A stretch of DNA of 64,000 nt from an uncultured Desulfobacter sp. (GTDB lineage Bacteria > Desulfobacterota > Desulfobacteria > Desulfobacterales > Desulfobacteraceae). Location of the stretch: NCBI RefSeq assembly GCF_963666145.1, contig NZ_OY762614.1, positions 4,826,501-4,890,500 on the forward strand, in the 5' to 3' direction. The notes under the pieces were generated by a model. The model did not search any database, was not told the origin of the DNA, and worked only from the letters and a program-made list of their open reading frames with translations. Position numbers and translations under genes: made by a program. Positions 8,798 through 17,393 of this stretch are shown here, in pieces; positions within the stretch are counted from its first letter, which is position 1; each line of letters opens with the position of its first letter.

Positions 8798-9691
8798 TTA
8801 AATACACCATGCCGACAAAGCCATTCGCTTATAGCCGTGATTTGCGGCAAGCATGTCCAGGGGCAGGGATTCAAGATCATTAAGTGGGGCAAAAGCTTCT
8901 CGGTCAAGTTCCCGAAAATCAATTGTTTTTATATAGGTATTGCACTGGGTGCAGGTCTCCACCCGGAATCCGGGTTCGCCTTCTGCCGTAAAACCGGCTA
9001 ATTGATCCGCCTTGTCAATGTTGCAGCAGGCACAGGCCAGCCGCCTGATTCGATAGGTGAACCTGCAAAAGGAACAGTGGGCAAATCTTTGCCCTTCTTT
9101 TCCCCTAAGTTCCAGCATATATGGCGGGCTGCCGCACACGGGACAGGCCCCGTTGGTATGGATCTGTTCAGGATCAATCCCTTCGGCCTCGGCCAGGGCA
9201 ATGCCTGCTGCTTGAAGGCTTGGCGCAGCAGCGACCATGATGAGAAAGGGCAGGGCGGACGGTGCGTCAGGGGTTTGCGCCTCCCATGTTTTTAAGACAG
9301 GCCCTGAAAAATCACCGCCCGCGAAACGGGTCAGGATCTCATTCCAGGCCTGTTCAAACGAAAGCGCTTTTTTTTCAACGGCGCCTTGAATCAGAACCAC
9401 AGCATCAACCAGCGCAGCGGGCATGACGTCTTTTGCATCAAGAATCGCGGCCATGATCCGGGCAGCAAGGGCTATAAAATTTTTTATATCCAGGGGGAAA
9501 TTCAATGGAGAGCAGACCGGAATCTGTGAAAGAGGGATACCTGACAAATCAAGCTCAAGGCCGCCTGTGTTTTCTGCCTGAAGCAGGGCTGTTTTTCCCA
9601 AAAGTGCTGAAAGATCCGCCGGAAGATGTTCCCGGGAATCCAATCGCGCCATGGTGCTGAGAATGATTCTTGTTTGACTTAAAGACTCCAT
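8798..9691 (-). CDS. fdhE: formate dehydrogenase accessory protein FdhE
   Basis: A cytoplasmic maturation factor of 297 residues for Tat-exported formate dehydrogenases, thought to act on the catalytic subunit before export. The C-terminal half carries the zinc/iron-binding CxxC pairs of the family: CPVCGSPP, CSFC, CACC and CTQC, with RFAHCSFCRFTYRIRRL between them. The N-terminal half is helical, with the PFLIMVAAAPSLQAAG segment. It is the first gene of the minus-strand formate dehydrogenase block and ends 34 bp before the fdhA start. An AGGAA sequence precedes the ATG. Confidence 0.9.
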   Translation of the reverse strand: MESLSQTRIILSTMARLDSREHLPADLSALLGKTALLQAENTGGLELDLSGIPLSQIPVCSPLNFPLDIKNFIALAARIMAAILDAKDVMPAALVDAVVLIQGAVEKKALSFEQAWNEILTRFAGGDFSGPVLKTWEAQTPDAPSALPFLIMVAAAPSLQAAGIALAEAEGIDPEQIHTNGACPVCGSPPYMLELRGKEGQRFAHCSFCRFTYRIRRLACACCNIDKADQLAGFTAEGEPGFRVETCTQCNTYIKTIDFRELDREAFAPLNDLESLPLDMLAANHGYKRMALSAWCI

Positions 9692-10266
9692 TTCCTATAC
9701 ATCCCCTATATTAGGCGGTTCTCTTTTTATGGCAAATTCCAGGCTTAAAAATCTTTAGGAAAACTCGCCGTTAAATAACCGCATCAGTCCAAGGTCGCAT
9801 CATAAGGCCGGCCTTGGCCAAATTATGCGGATGGTTTGTTCACTATCTGGGTAAAGTATTTTTCGTTCAGGCGTGCTATTAACTACATCGGAGACTCATC
9901 GTAGGAGGGCTCTTGCTTTTGTAATACCTGCACCAACATCTGTTTCCAAATTTTAAACCACAAGTATAATGATTAAGCCGGAATAGGTTTTTTGTCAAGA
10001 AAACAATGAATTTTAATTTTTTAAGGCTCGGTATTTTCAAGTCATTTTTGCTTGCCGGCATGTTGCACGCCCGTTGGTGTTCGGCATAAGATGTCAATGG
10101 TTTGTTACTTTTTTTACCCAATGATTGGATAGTTAATTATAGAATATTGTTCCTTTTCTCACTCATGAAAAATAATAACATGCTGAAAATAAATGTTTTT
10201 TCATGATGGCATCTATGTTGCATATAGTTCTTTTTACAGGGAGAAGGTAATTGATGAGGAGGGGTC
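9692..10266. other. intergenic region upstream of fdhE, no gene recognised
   Basis: A 575-bp region between the divergent fdhE and the small gene at 10267. No convincing gene is visible. It contains the nested inverted repeat at 9779-9830 listed separately. It must carry the promoter of the formate dehydrogenase block, but I cannot fix boxes with confidence. Confidence 0.5.
9779..9830. repeat. nested inverted repeat in the fdhE leader
   Basis: CCGCAT (9779-9784) pairs with ATGCGG (9825-9830), and inside it CCAAGG (9789-9794) pairs with CCTTGG (9812-9817), next to a palindromic AAGGCCGGCCTT. It lies about 90-150 bp upstream of fdhE. It could be a structured leader RNA on the fdhE transcript or a protein-binding site. 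No U-run follows on either side, so a terminator is unlikely. Confidence 0.4.
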
Positions 10267-10566
10267 ATGGAGATAACAAAAGAACAAGTTGATAATATAT
10301 TTGAAGCGTCCCAAAGCACGGAAGAAGCCTTGAGCGCCCTTTATAAACTTATTCTGCCGGACTGGGAACACATCAAAGCAGCAAAAGGTGTTCCGTTGAT
10401 CGGTAAAGGCGGGTGGCTGTATATCTGCGAATGTTTTATAAGATTAAGCAAACCTGCAGATATGGGTTTCCCCGGATTATGGCTTAACGAAGGGTTTGAC
10501 AGCAGCGATTATCTGCCGATGTGGACGGTTGATTTAAATCATTTTTATCCAAGTTATAAAAATTAA
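10267..10566 (+). CDS. small hypothetical protein (99 aa)
   Basis: A 99-residue soluble protein with no family I recognise. The sequence is rich in aromatic residues (DWEHIKAAKGVPLIGKGGWL, then ICECFIRLSKP and PMWTVDLNHFYPSY) and has no signal peptide or membrane segment. A strong GAGGAGGGG ribosome site lies just ahead of the ATG, and codon use resembles the neighbours, so it is very likely expressed. It stands alone, convergent with murJ. Confidence 0.75.
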   Translation: MEITKEQVDNIFEASQSTEEALSALYKLILPDWEHIKAAKGVPLIGKGGWLYICECFIRLSKPADMGFPGLWLNEGFDSSDYLPMWTVDLNHFYPSYKN

Positions 10567-10667
10567 CCAGCGGCGCGCAATTAAAGAATTATTTGCGATG
10601 GCCGTTGTAAAATTTTAGCATGACTTGATGATCGCATGGCCAAGGACTGTTTCAAACGGATGGATAA

Positions 10668-12251
10668 TTATAAATCCTTTTTCAATAAACCGGTCTTTGC
10701 AAACACCTTGGCATAGAGCGAACGGACCTCTCTGATTTTAAACATCTTTCCAATAAGTGCCAGAATAATCAGAAATAATGTGCCGACAATCACACATATT
10801 AAAATATGGGCAAAAAATCCTGTAATCGGCATCAAGTTGACAACTTCGGCATATACCGCTTTTAAAGTCAACCATACCAGGATGCTGACCGCCAGCATTA
10901 CACCAAAGAAGGTGTAAACATCCGACCGGCCGGCATTTTTTGTTTTTCTGCTCCACACTTCAAATAAAGCGCCTGTGGTGATGATCACGGATAAAGACAG
11001 GCCCAGCGCCACACCTTTGATCCCCATGGCGGTCATTGCAAAATAGAGCAGCGGCAGGCTTAATCCCACGCACACAGAAGAGAAAATCGCAGGGAATATT
11101 GTATTTTGAACGGCAAAGAACCCCCGGGAAACAATGGTCTGGGCGGAAAATGCAAATGCCCCGGCCATGAAATAGGGCAGTACCCCTGATGTCAGGGCGG
11201 CATCATGGGCGTCAAAGGCGCCGCGCTGGAATAAAATGGCCACGACTTCTTTATTAAGAATCATAAAGACAACGGAAAAGGGCATCACAATAAAGATATA
11301 TTTCAGTGTCTGGTTGATGAGCGCATTCAGACCGGCAAAATCTTTTTTGGCAGCTATTTTTGCCATGAACGGATAGGAGGCCACGCCAACGGCATTGCCG
11401 AAAAGCCCCACCAGTATAAACATGATGCGAAGGGCGTAATTCATGGCTGAAATGCTTCCTTCACTCAAAAAGGAACCAAAGAATTTCATCAGAATTTCCG
11501 TGGAAAAGGTCATGGTCAGTCCAAGCATCAGGGGTAGCGTCAGCAACACGTACTTGATCATATCCGGGTGCCTGAAATTAAAACTTGGCATATAGATCAG
11601 ACCGACCCTTCTGGCCCCAAACAACTGAAGCAGAAAACTGCCGCAAAACGCGCCGCCCAGCACACCCCAGGCAAACCCCTCCATACCCAGAACCGGGTAT
11701 AGCAGAATCCCGCCTACAATGATGCCGGTATTGTAAACCAATGGCGCCAGCGCCGGAAAAACAAACCGCTCCTTTGAATATTGCACGGCATTGAACAGGC
11801 CGCCGGCAAAAAAGAAAAACTGGGCCGGAATAATGATCCGTGTCATGCGCACGGCAAGGTTAAAGGCTGGGCCGTCTTTAATGCCGGGGGCCAGAATACA
11901 AGTCAGTTCCGGTGCAAACACCATGGAAAGGCAGATAAAAATTAAAAGTCCTGCACCAAAACAGTTCAGGATAACCGAAAATACCCTATATCCTTCCCGC
12001 TCTTGATTTTCAACAAGATAACGGGTGAATATCGGTATGAATGTAATGGATAAAAAACCCGAGGCCACCACATGGTTTAAGATTTCAGGGATAACAAAGG
12101 CCACCTGATAGGCGTCAACGCCCGAACTTGCGCCACCCATCCAGGCAATGGCCGTTTCTCGCACAAGACCGATGATCCTGCTGGCAAACACCGATGCCAT
12201 CATGATAAACGAGGCAAAGCCGATTTTTTTATAAGTAGAGGTTTGTGTCAT
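10668..12251 (-). CDS. murJ: lipid II flippase MurJ/MviN
   Basis: A 527-residue integral membrane protein of the MOP (MATE-like) superfamily that moves lipid II to the periplasmic side for peptidoglycan synthesis. The N-terminus carries the family signature: ASVFASRIIGLVRETAIAWM followed by GVDAYQVAFVIPEILNHVVASG and ITFIPIFTRYL. About 14 hydrophobic segments are spread along the protein, and length is normal for the family. It is a single gene with no partner in the same direction. The N-terminal charged residues needed for lipid II transport in E. coli MurJ appear as the R and E of RIIGLVRE. Confidence 0.93.
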   Translation of the reverse strand: MTQTSTYKKIGFASFIMMASVFASRIIGLVRETAIAWMGGASSGVDAYQVAFVIPEILNHVVASGFLSITFIPIFTRYLVENQEREGYRVFSVILNCFGAGLLIFICLSMVFAPELTCILAPGIKDGPAFNLAVRMTRIIIPAQFFFFAGGLFNAVQYSKERFVFPALAPLVYNTGIIVGGILLYPVLGMEGFAWGVLGGAFCGSFLLQLFGARRVGLIYMPSFNFRHPDMIKYVLLTLPLMLGLTMTFSTEILMKFFGSFLSEGSISAMNYALRIMFILVGLFGNAVGVASYPFMAKIAAKKDFAGLNALINQTLKYIFIVMPFSVVFMILNKEVVAILFQRGAFDAHDAALTSGVLPYFMAGAFAFSAQTIVSRGFFAVQNTIFPAIFSSVCVGLSLPLLYFAMTAMGIKGVALGLSLSVIITTGALFEVWSRKTKNAGRSDVYTFFGVMLAVSILVWLTLKAVYAEVVNLMPITGFFAHILICVIVGTLFLIILALIGKMFKIREVRSLYAKVFAKTGLLKKDL

Positions 12252-12513
12252 GGTTTAATATCCGATGCAGGCTTGAATCATAAAAATATCCACGCATAAA
12301 GATGGTCTGAAATAATTTGACCTGAAATGCAGCCTGCATATACAATGAATTACATAAAGATGAAAGCACCCAAATTCTAAAATAGAGCCAGGTCGATAAT
12401 CGTAAATTTTGCCGTTCTGTCTTGAGGGGGAATAAAATTCCCAGGTTTTCGATCCGGCTTTATAATACGACTGACGTTAAAAAAAATAAAACGAATTCAA
12501 TCAAGGAAAACTC

Positions 12514-12789
12514 ATGACATCAAAGCTGGGCGGTCTTTCAGTTATTGCCGGTCTTGTCATTGGCTTGTTTGCTCTGCTGGCCAAATTTATGGGCACGGCT
12601 GGTTTTATTTCAACCATGACCATTTCCTCTTTTTTTGAGGGAATTACCGATGCAATGTTGGACAAGATCTCCAATGATACGATCTACAATTCATTATATT
12701 CACTTTGTTATGAGATTCATTTTGCATGGGTTTTGATCGGACTGGGTGTCATTTTGTTGACTATCGGCACCTTTATCCGCAAAGATTGA
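12514..12789 (+). CDS. small membrane protein, unknown function
   Basis: A 91-residue protein with two to three membrane segments: SVIAGLVIGLFALLAKFM (8-25), possibly TAGFISTMTISSFF, and FAWVLIGLGVILLTIGTFI at the end. A polar loop of about 35 residues (FEGITDAMLDKISNDTIY) lies between them. AAGGAAAA precedes the ATG. I do not recognise the family. It lies alone upstream of the UspA gene, 167 bp away. Confidence 0.65.
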   Translation: MTSKLGGLSVIAGLVIGLFALLAKFMGTAGFISTMTISSFFEGITDAMLDKISNDTIYNSLYSLCYEIHFAWVLIGLGVILLTIGTFIRKD

Positions 12790-12956
12790 TATTTCACTCA
12801 AATTTTTATAAAATTTTTGTGCAACAATGGGGTTTAGTCTTGTTAAACATGATTTGATCCATTATTTTAGACATTATTTTTTTTTCAATTGAATTTTTGG
12901 GGTTGTTCATACATCGGGTTGATTAAAGTAAGTGGCGAAAAAAAGAGAGGAATTAT

Positions 12957-13349
12957 ATGAAAATTCTCGTTGGATATAGAGGCACCAATATCGGTCAGGA
13001 CCTGCTCAAGCTTGCCGCTGAGCATGCAAAGGCATTTAATGCCACGGTACTGGTTGTCACCTCCATGCTGGAGGGGACTGAAAAGGACCAGAAAAAAATC
13101 CTGGAAGCGGAAAACAATCTGGACCAGGCCCAGATTTATTTCAAAGGTCAGGGGATTACCTGTGAAAAACATTTGCTGATCCGCGGCATGGAAGCCGGAG
13201 AGGATATTGTCTCCTTTGCCGATGAAAAAAATGTGGATGAAATTATCATTGGCGTGAAAAGCCGTTCAAATATAGGCAAGCTATTGTTTGGCTCCACAGC
13301 TCAAACAGTGATTTTAGAGGCGGACTGCCCTGTCGTCAGCGTAAGGTAA
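12957..13349 (+). CDS. universal stress protein (UspA family)
   Basis: A 130-residue single-domain UspA protein. It starts MKILVGYRGTNIGQDLLKLA, a beta strand followed by the first helix. It ends with the nucleotide-loop and final strand GVKSRSNIGKLLFGSTAQTV and DCPVVSVR. The G-x-G-x9-G(S/T) ATP-binding pattern is partly kept: the second glycine is replaced, but GST is present. AGAGAGGAA precedes the start, and a strong terminator follows at once, so it is a one-gene unit. Specific stress response unknown. Confidence 0.88.
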   Translation: MKILVGYRGTNIGQDLLKLAAEHAKAFNATVLVVTSMLEGTEKDQKKILEAENNLDQAQIYFKGQGITCEKHLLIRGMEAGEDIVSFADEKNVDEIIIGVKSRSNIGKLLFGSTAQTVILEADCPVVSVR

Positions 13350-13370
13350 ACCCTCTTTCATTTTGTCCTT

Positions 13371-13400
13371 GGGCAGCATGTGCGGATTGCTGCCCTTTTT
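13371..13400 (+). terminator. rho-independent terminator of the uspA gene
   Basis: GGGCAGCA (13371-13378) and TGCTGCCC (13388-13395) form a perfect 8-bp stem with a 9-nt loop, followed by five T residues. It lies 22 bp after the UspA stop codon. Confidence 0.9.
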
Positions 13401-13527
13401 ATTGACCGTTGTTCTATTTTAAATTTTTTGTTTTATGATTTGAAATTTTTTATCACGGCTTGAGATTTGGCAGTAATGTGATAAAACAAAGCATATTTTA
13501 ACAACTATATTATTAAGAGCTTCTGTC

Positions 13528-14205
13528 ATGAAACTAAGATATTTTTCCCACTCCGCCTTTCAAATCACCTGTGATGACGGGTTAAAAATTCTGATTGACC
13601 CTTTTTTTGATAATAATTCCACATCTCCGGTGAAAGCCGAAGATGTGGACGCCGACTATATTTTGATCAGCCACGCCCATTGGGACCATCTCGGCGATAC
13701 CCTGAGTATTGCCCACAGATGCAATGCACTGTGCATTTGTGAGAATGAACTGGGGTCGTATTTAACGAACAAGGGCCTTAACGTTCATCGAATGCATATC
13801 GGCGGCGCCTTTGCCTTTGATTTCGGCAGGGTTAAGTTAACCCAGGCCCTCCACAGTTCGGTCACCCCGGATAATGTCTGTCACGGAACCCCCACAGGAT
13901 TTGTGATCACCATCAACGGCAAGACCCTTTATCATACGGGGGACACCGGGCTGTTTTCGGATATGAAGCTGATTGGAGCGCTGAACAATATCCATACCAT
14001 GATGGTGCCCATCGGCGATAATTTTACCATGGGAATTGAAGACGCGGCCATAGCCTGTGAATTTGTCAAACCGGTTCAGGCCGTTCCCATGCACTACAAC
14101 ACATTTGACGTGATCCAGGCAAACCCCGAAGATTTTTGTGAAAAAATCAGTGCCAAAGGCATTGCATGTAAACTGATGAATTTTGGTGACCAGATCACTA
14201 TTTAA
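13528..14205 (+). CDS. metal-dependent hydrolase, UPF0173 / metallo-beta-lactamase fold
   Basis: A 225-residue protein of the UPF0173 branch of the metallo-beta-lactamase fold. The HxHxDH metal motif is SHAHWDHLGD at about 50-59. Later ligands are seen in LHSSVTPD, YHTGDTGLFSDM and the closing PMHYNTFDVI. It begins MKLRYFSHSAFQIT, as family members do. A cytoplasmic hydrolase is expected; the substrate of this branch is unknown. It stands alone, 81 bp before the ArsR-methyltransferase gene. Confidence 0.88.
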   Translation: MKLRYFSHSAFQITCDDGLKILIDPFFDNNSTSPVKAEDVDADYILISHAHWDHLGDTLSIAHRCNALCICENELGSYLTNKGLNVHRMHIGGAFAFDFGRVKLTQALHSSVTPDNVCHGTPTGFVITINGKTLYHTGDTGLFSDMKLIGALNNIHTMMVPIGDNFTMGIEDAAIACEFVKPVQAVPMHYNTFDVIQANPEDFCEKISAKGIACKLMNFGDQITI

Positions 14206-14285
14206 TTGAATTTGATCCCATCGGCATTTTCATCTCCAGGCAGCAACCGGCTGACAGTTCCGCCCGAACAGCAATAATTTAAAAT

Positions 14286-15215
14286 GTGTCACCCATCATT
14301 CTTATGGAAATACTTAAACAGTTTAAGGCCTTATCTGATCCCACCCGGCTGCGGCTTTTGTTTATCCTTGAGCATTTTGAGCTCAATGTGAATGAAATCG
14401 TATCCGTGGTGAACATGGTGCAGTCCGGGGTGTCCCGGCATTTAAAGATTCTGCTTGAAGCAGGATTGCTGGTATCACGCAAAGACGGCAGTTTTATTTA
14501 TTATGCCACCAACCAAAGCGGAAACAATAGAGAGCTTATCATGCTTGTCTGTTCGCAGCTTGAAGCGGATTTGGAACTGCAGGAAGATCTTGCCCGGACA
14601 GGCCAGTGTATAACGTTGAGGAAAAATAAATCCAGGCGTTTTTTCAAGACGGCTGCCCCACGGTGGGATCGCTTAAAAAGAAAGGTCCTTGGCGATTTTA
14701 ATCCCAATGCCGTGTTTGAACCGTACCTTGAAAACGCCTCGGTGATTGCCGATCTTGGCTGCGGCACAGGTGAAGTGCTTGCAGGCCTTCTTGATAAAGG
14801 GGGGAAAAAATTGATCGGCGTGGACGTCTCCCCGGAGATGTTAGAACAGGCAAGGCTTCGGCTGCCCGAACGTCCGAATCTGGAGCTCCGCATCGGGGAG
14901 CTGGAGCATCTTCCCATGCGCGAACAAGAGGCCGATGCGGCATTGATGAGCATGGTGTTGTACCATGTGTCCGAACCTGTGAAGGCAATTCAGGAGGTGC
15001 ACCGGGTGCTTAAGCCCGGGGGCGTGTTTCTTCTGGTTGATTTTTTAAAACACGACCAGGAACAGATCAGAGATATCATCGGCGGGGTCTGGCTGGGGTT
15101 TACCCGGCAGCAGATCTCAGGGTGGCTGGAGAGAACCGGCTTTAGTCTTAAACATATTGAATCTTATCCAGTTGAAAACACATTGACCTTAACTTTTTAT
15201 CTTGCACAAAAATAA
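14286..15215 (+). CDS. ArsR-type HTH fused to SAM-dependent methyltransferase
   Basis: A 309-residue two-domain protein. Residues 7-95 are an ArsR winged helix (LKQFKALSDPTRLRLLFILE, then VSRHLKILLEAGLL). Residues 130-300 are a class I methyltransferase, with the SAM-binding loop VIADLGCGTGEVLAGLL and the acidic strand end GVDVSPEML. ArsR-methyltransferase fusions occur in several phyla; their substrate is usually unassigned. No metal-binding cysteine cluster is evident in the HTH part. The reading begins with GTG at 14286; an in-frame ATG at 14304 gives the more typical MEILKQFKAL start. It ends 10 bp before manC, suggesting co-transcription. Confidence 0.85.
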   Translation: MSPIILMEILKQFKALSDPTRLRLLFILEHFELNVNEIVSVVNMVQSGVSRHLKILLEAGLLVSRKDGSFIYYATNQSGNNRELIMLVCSQLEADLELQEDLARTGQCITLRKNKSRRFFKTAAPRWDRLKRKVLGDFNPNAVFEPYLENASVIADLGCGTGEVLAGLLDKGGKKLIGVDVSPEMLEQARLRLPERPNLELRIGELEHLPMREQEADAALMSMVLYHVSEPVKAIQEVHRVLKPGGVFLLVDFLKHDQEQIRDIIGGVWLGFTRQQISGWLERTGFSLKHIESYPVENTLTLTFYLAQK

Positions 15216-15225
15216 GGAAGAGACA

Positions 15226-16674
15226 ATGATTTATCCTGTTATTCTGGCCGGCGGCTCCGGGACAAGGCTGTGGCCCATGTCCAGGTCTTTGTACCCAAAA
15301 CAGCTTATTAATCTGTACAACACCCATACCATGCTGCAAAATACCCTTTTGCGGTTATCAGGCCTTAACGATCTTGGGGACCCGGTCATTATATGCAATG
15401 AAAACCATCGGTTTATGACCGCAGAACAGGTCCGCCGCATTGATATTAACGATTTTAAGATCATCCTGGAACCGGCAGCCCGAAATACTGCCCCGGCCAT
15501 TGCCCTGGCAGCCCTGGTTCTTGATGATACCCATCCGTCCGACATTCAGGACGACCCTGTGATGCTCGTGCTGCCAGCAGATCACGAGATCAAAAATGTT
15601 CAAGCCTTTCAAGAGATCATTCAATCGGGCGCGCAACTGGCCCGGCAGGGCAAACTGGTCACCTTCGGTATCGTACCCGCGTCGCCGGAAACAGGTTACG
15701 GGTATATCAAAAAAGGGGAAAAACTTGATAATGCAAACCCGGCCTTCATGATTGACCGGTTTGTGGAAAAACCCGATTATAAGACAGCAGTCTCCTATCT
15801 TGAATCCGGCGATTTTTGCTGGAACTCCGGTATGTTTATGTTCAAGGCCTCGGCCGTGATTTCAGAGCTTGGAAAGTTTGCCCCGGATATGCTGGAAAAG
15901 TGCCGGACGGCCATTAAAGAGGGCAGCCTGGATCTGGATTTTTTCAGGGTGGACAAGGCCGCATTTGAAGCGATCACGGAAGACTCCATAGATTACGCGG
16001 TGATGGAAAAAACAGAAAACGGCGTGGTTCTTGCTCTTGATGCCGGCTGGAATGATCTTGGTTCCTTTGACGCCCTGTGGCAGACCGGGGACAAGGATGC
16101 GTGCAATAATGTGATCAGCGGAGATGTGTTGGTGCACAATGTCACGGATACCTATATTCATTCCGAAAGCCGTCTTGTGGCCGCCGTAGGCCTTGAAAAA
16201 TTTGTGATTGTAGATACCAAGGATGCCGTGCTGGTGGCCCCCCGGGATCAGGTTCGGGATGTAAAAAAAATCGTTGGCCAGTTAAAGGCCAAAAATCGGG
16301 AGGAAGCGGTATCCCACGCCAAAGTGTACCGGCCCTGGGGCGACTATGAAACCATAGATATGGCCCAAAGATACCAGGTCAAGCGCATCACCGTAAAACC
16401 CGGCGCAAAGTTGTCCTTGCAGAAGCACTTTCACCGGGCAGAGCACTGGACCGTTGTCTCCGGGACGGCCATTGTCACCAAAGGAACAGATGAAATCCTT
16501 TTAAAAGAAGATCAGTCCATTTATATTCCCCTGGGCACCATGCACCGGCTTGAAAACCCGGGTAAAATCCCCCTGGAATTGATAGAGGTGCAGTCCGGCC
16601 CATACCTGGGGGAAGATGATATTGTCAGGTTTGATGACGTCTACGGACGTGAAGCAAAACCCGAAAGAAAATAA
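15226..16674 (+). CDS. manC: mannose-1-phosphate guanylyltransferase / mannose-6-phosphate isomerase
   Basis: A bifunctional enzyme (482 residues) making GDP-mannose for polysaccharide synthesis. The N-terminal nucleotidyltransferase starts IYPVILAGGSGTRLWPMSR and continues with LPADHEI, ETGYGYI, FVEKPD and WNSGMFMF. The C-terminal 150 residues are a cupin-type isomerase (RPWGDYETID, LSLQKHFHRAEHWTVVSGTA, PLGTMHRLENPG) with the zinc-binding histidines. The start at 15226 gives the canonical N-terminus and lies after AGGAAGAG. Its immediate neighbours are not glycan genes, so which polymer it serves cannot be said. Confidence 0.95.
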   Translation: MIYPVILAGGSGTRLWPMSRSLYPKQLINLYNTHTMLQNTLLRLSGLNDLGDPVIICNENHRFMTAEQVRRIDINDFKIILEPAARNTAPAIALAALVLDDTHPSDIQDDPVMLVLPADHEIKNVQAFQEIIQSGAQLARQGKLVTFGIVPASPETGYGYIKKGEKLDNANPAFMIDRFVEKPDYKTAVSYLESGDFCWNSGMFMFKASAVISELGKFAPDMLEKCRTAIKEGSLDLDFFRVDKAAFEAITEDSIDYAVMEKTENGVVLALDAGWNDLGSFDALWQTGDKDACNNVISGDVLVHNVTDTYIHSESRLVAAVGLEKFVIVDTKDAVLVAPRDQVRDVKKIVGQLKAKNREEAVSHAKVYRPWGDYETIDMAQRYQVKRITVKPGAKLSLQKHFHRAEHWTVVSGTAIVTKGTDEILLKEDQSIYIPLGTMHRLENPGKIPLELIEVQSGPYLGEDDIVRFDDVYGREAKPERK

Positions 16675-16824
16675 ATTATTGCAAATTAGATAAAAACATT
16701 TGAAATTAACATCTTGTTTGTAATATTAAGTCTGCTTGTACTGTCAAGATTGATAATAAAGGCCGTGGGGCGAACTGATCTATCAACACCCAAGAGTCGC
16801 CTCACAACAAAAAAAGGACATAAC

Positions 16825-16838
16825 ATGCCGGCCGGCAT
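16825..16838. repeat. 14-bp perfect palindrome upstream of yqgE
   Basis: ATGCCGGCCGGCAT is a perfect GC-rich palindrome 15 bp ahead of the yqgE start and just before its GGAG ribosome site. It could be an operator or a small mRNA hairpin that influences initiation. No function is established. Confidence 0.35.
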
Positions 16839-16853
16839 TATGGAGAAAAATTG

Positions 16854-17381
16854 GTGAACGACCAGATTACACAGAATATGAAAGGTAAATTCATCATGGC
16901 CATTCCAGGCCTTCCGGATCCCAATTTTGCACAGACCGTCACCTGTCTTTGTGAACACAATGAATCCGGTGCCCTTGGGTTTATTGTCAATAAAGTCCAC
17001 CCGTTACTTACTGGCCGGGAACTGTTTGAAGATTTGGGTATTACCTGTAATGATAGTATCGATAAAACAGATATTTTCCTTGGCGGGCCGGTTCAGCCTT
17101 CGGGGGTGTTTGTGCTGCACTGCGGCCCGTTTGAGTGGAGCGAAACCCTTAGGATCTCTGACTGGCTGGCATTGAGCAATTCCCGGGACATCCTGGAAGC
17201 CATCGCTGTAGGCAAGGGCCCCGACACCTTCATGATTCTTCTGGGCTGCGCCGGGTGGGGACCCATGCAGTTGGATAATGAACTTGCCGATTCAGCCTGG
17301 CTCACCTGTGATATGTCCCGGGAAATTATGTTTGATACCAAACCGGACCTGAAGTATGAAAAAGCCATGATGCTGATCTGA
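16854..17381 (+). CDS. YqgE/AlgH family protein
   Basis: A 175-residue protein of the DUF179 (YqgE/AlgH) family. Conserved features are KGKFIMAIPGLPDPNFAQTV near the start, GALGFIVNK, the GGPVQPSGVFVLH turn, and LLGCAGWGPMQLDNEL near the end. The family is widespread in proteobacteria; AlgH is linked to alginate gene control in Pseudomonas, but the molecular role is unclear. GGAG eight bases upstream favours a GTG start at 16854 over the TTG at 16851. It sits 12 bp before the GTPase gene. Confidence 0.9.
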   Translation: MNDQITQNMKGKFIMAIPGLPDPNFAQTVTCLCEHNESGALGFIVNKVHPLLTGRELFEDLGITCNDSIDKTDIFLGGPVQPSGVFVLHCGPFEWSETLRISDWLALSNSRDILEAIAVGKGPDTFMILLGCAGWGPMQLDNELADSAWLTCDMSREIMFDTKPDLKYEKAMMLI

Positions 17382-17393
17382 TTTGCCGGGCCA

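Noticed and set aside
9879..10121. An 80-codon minus-strand frame upstream of fdhE
   Set aside because: No ribosome site, unusual composition and no family; the frame is likely to be chance.
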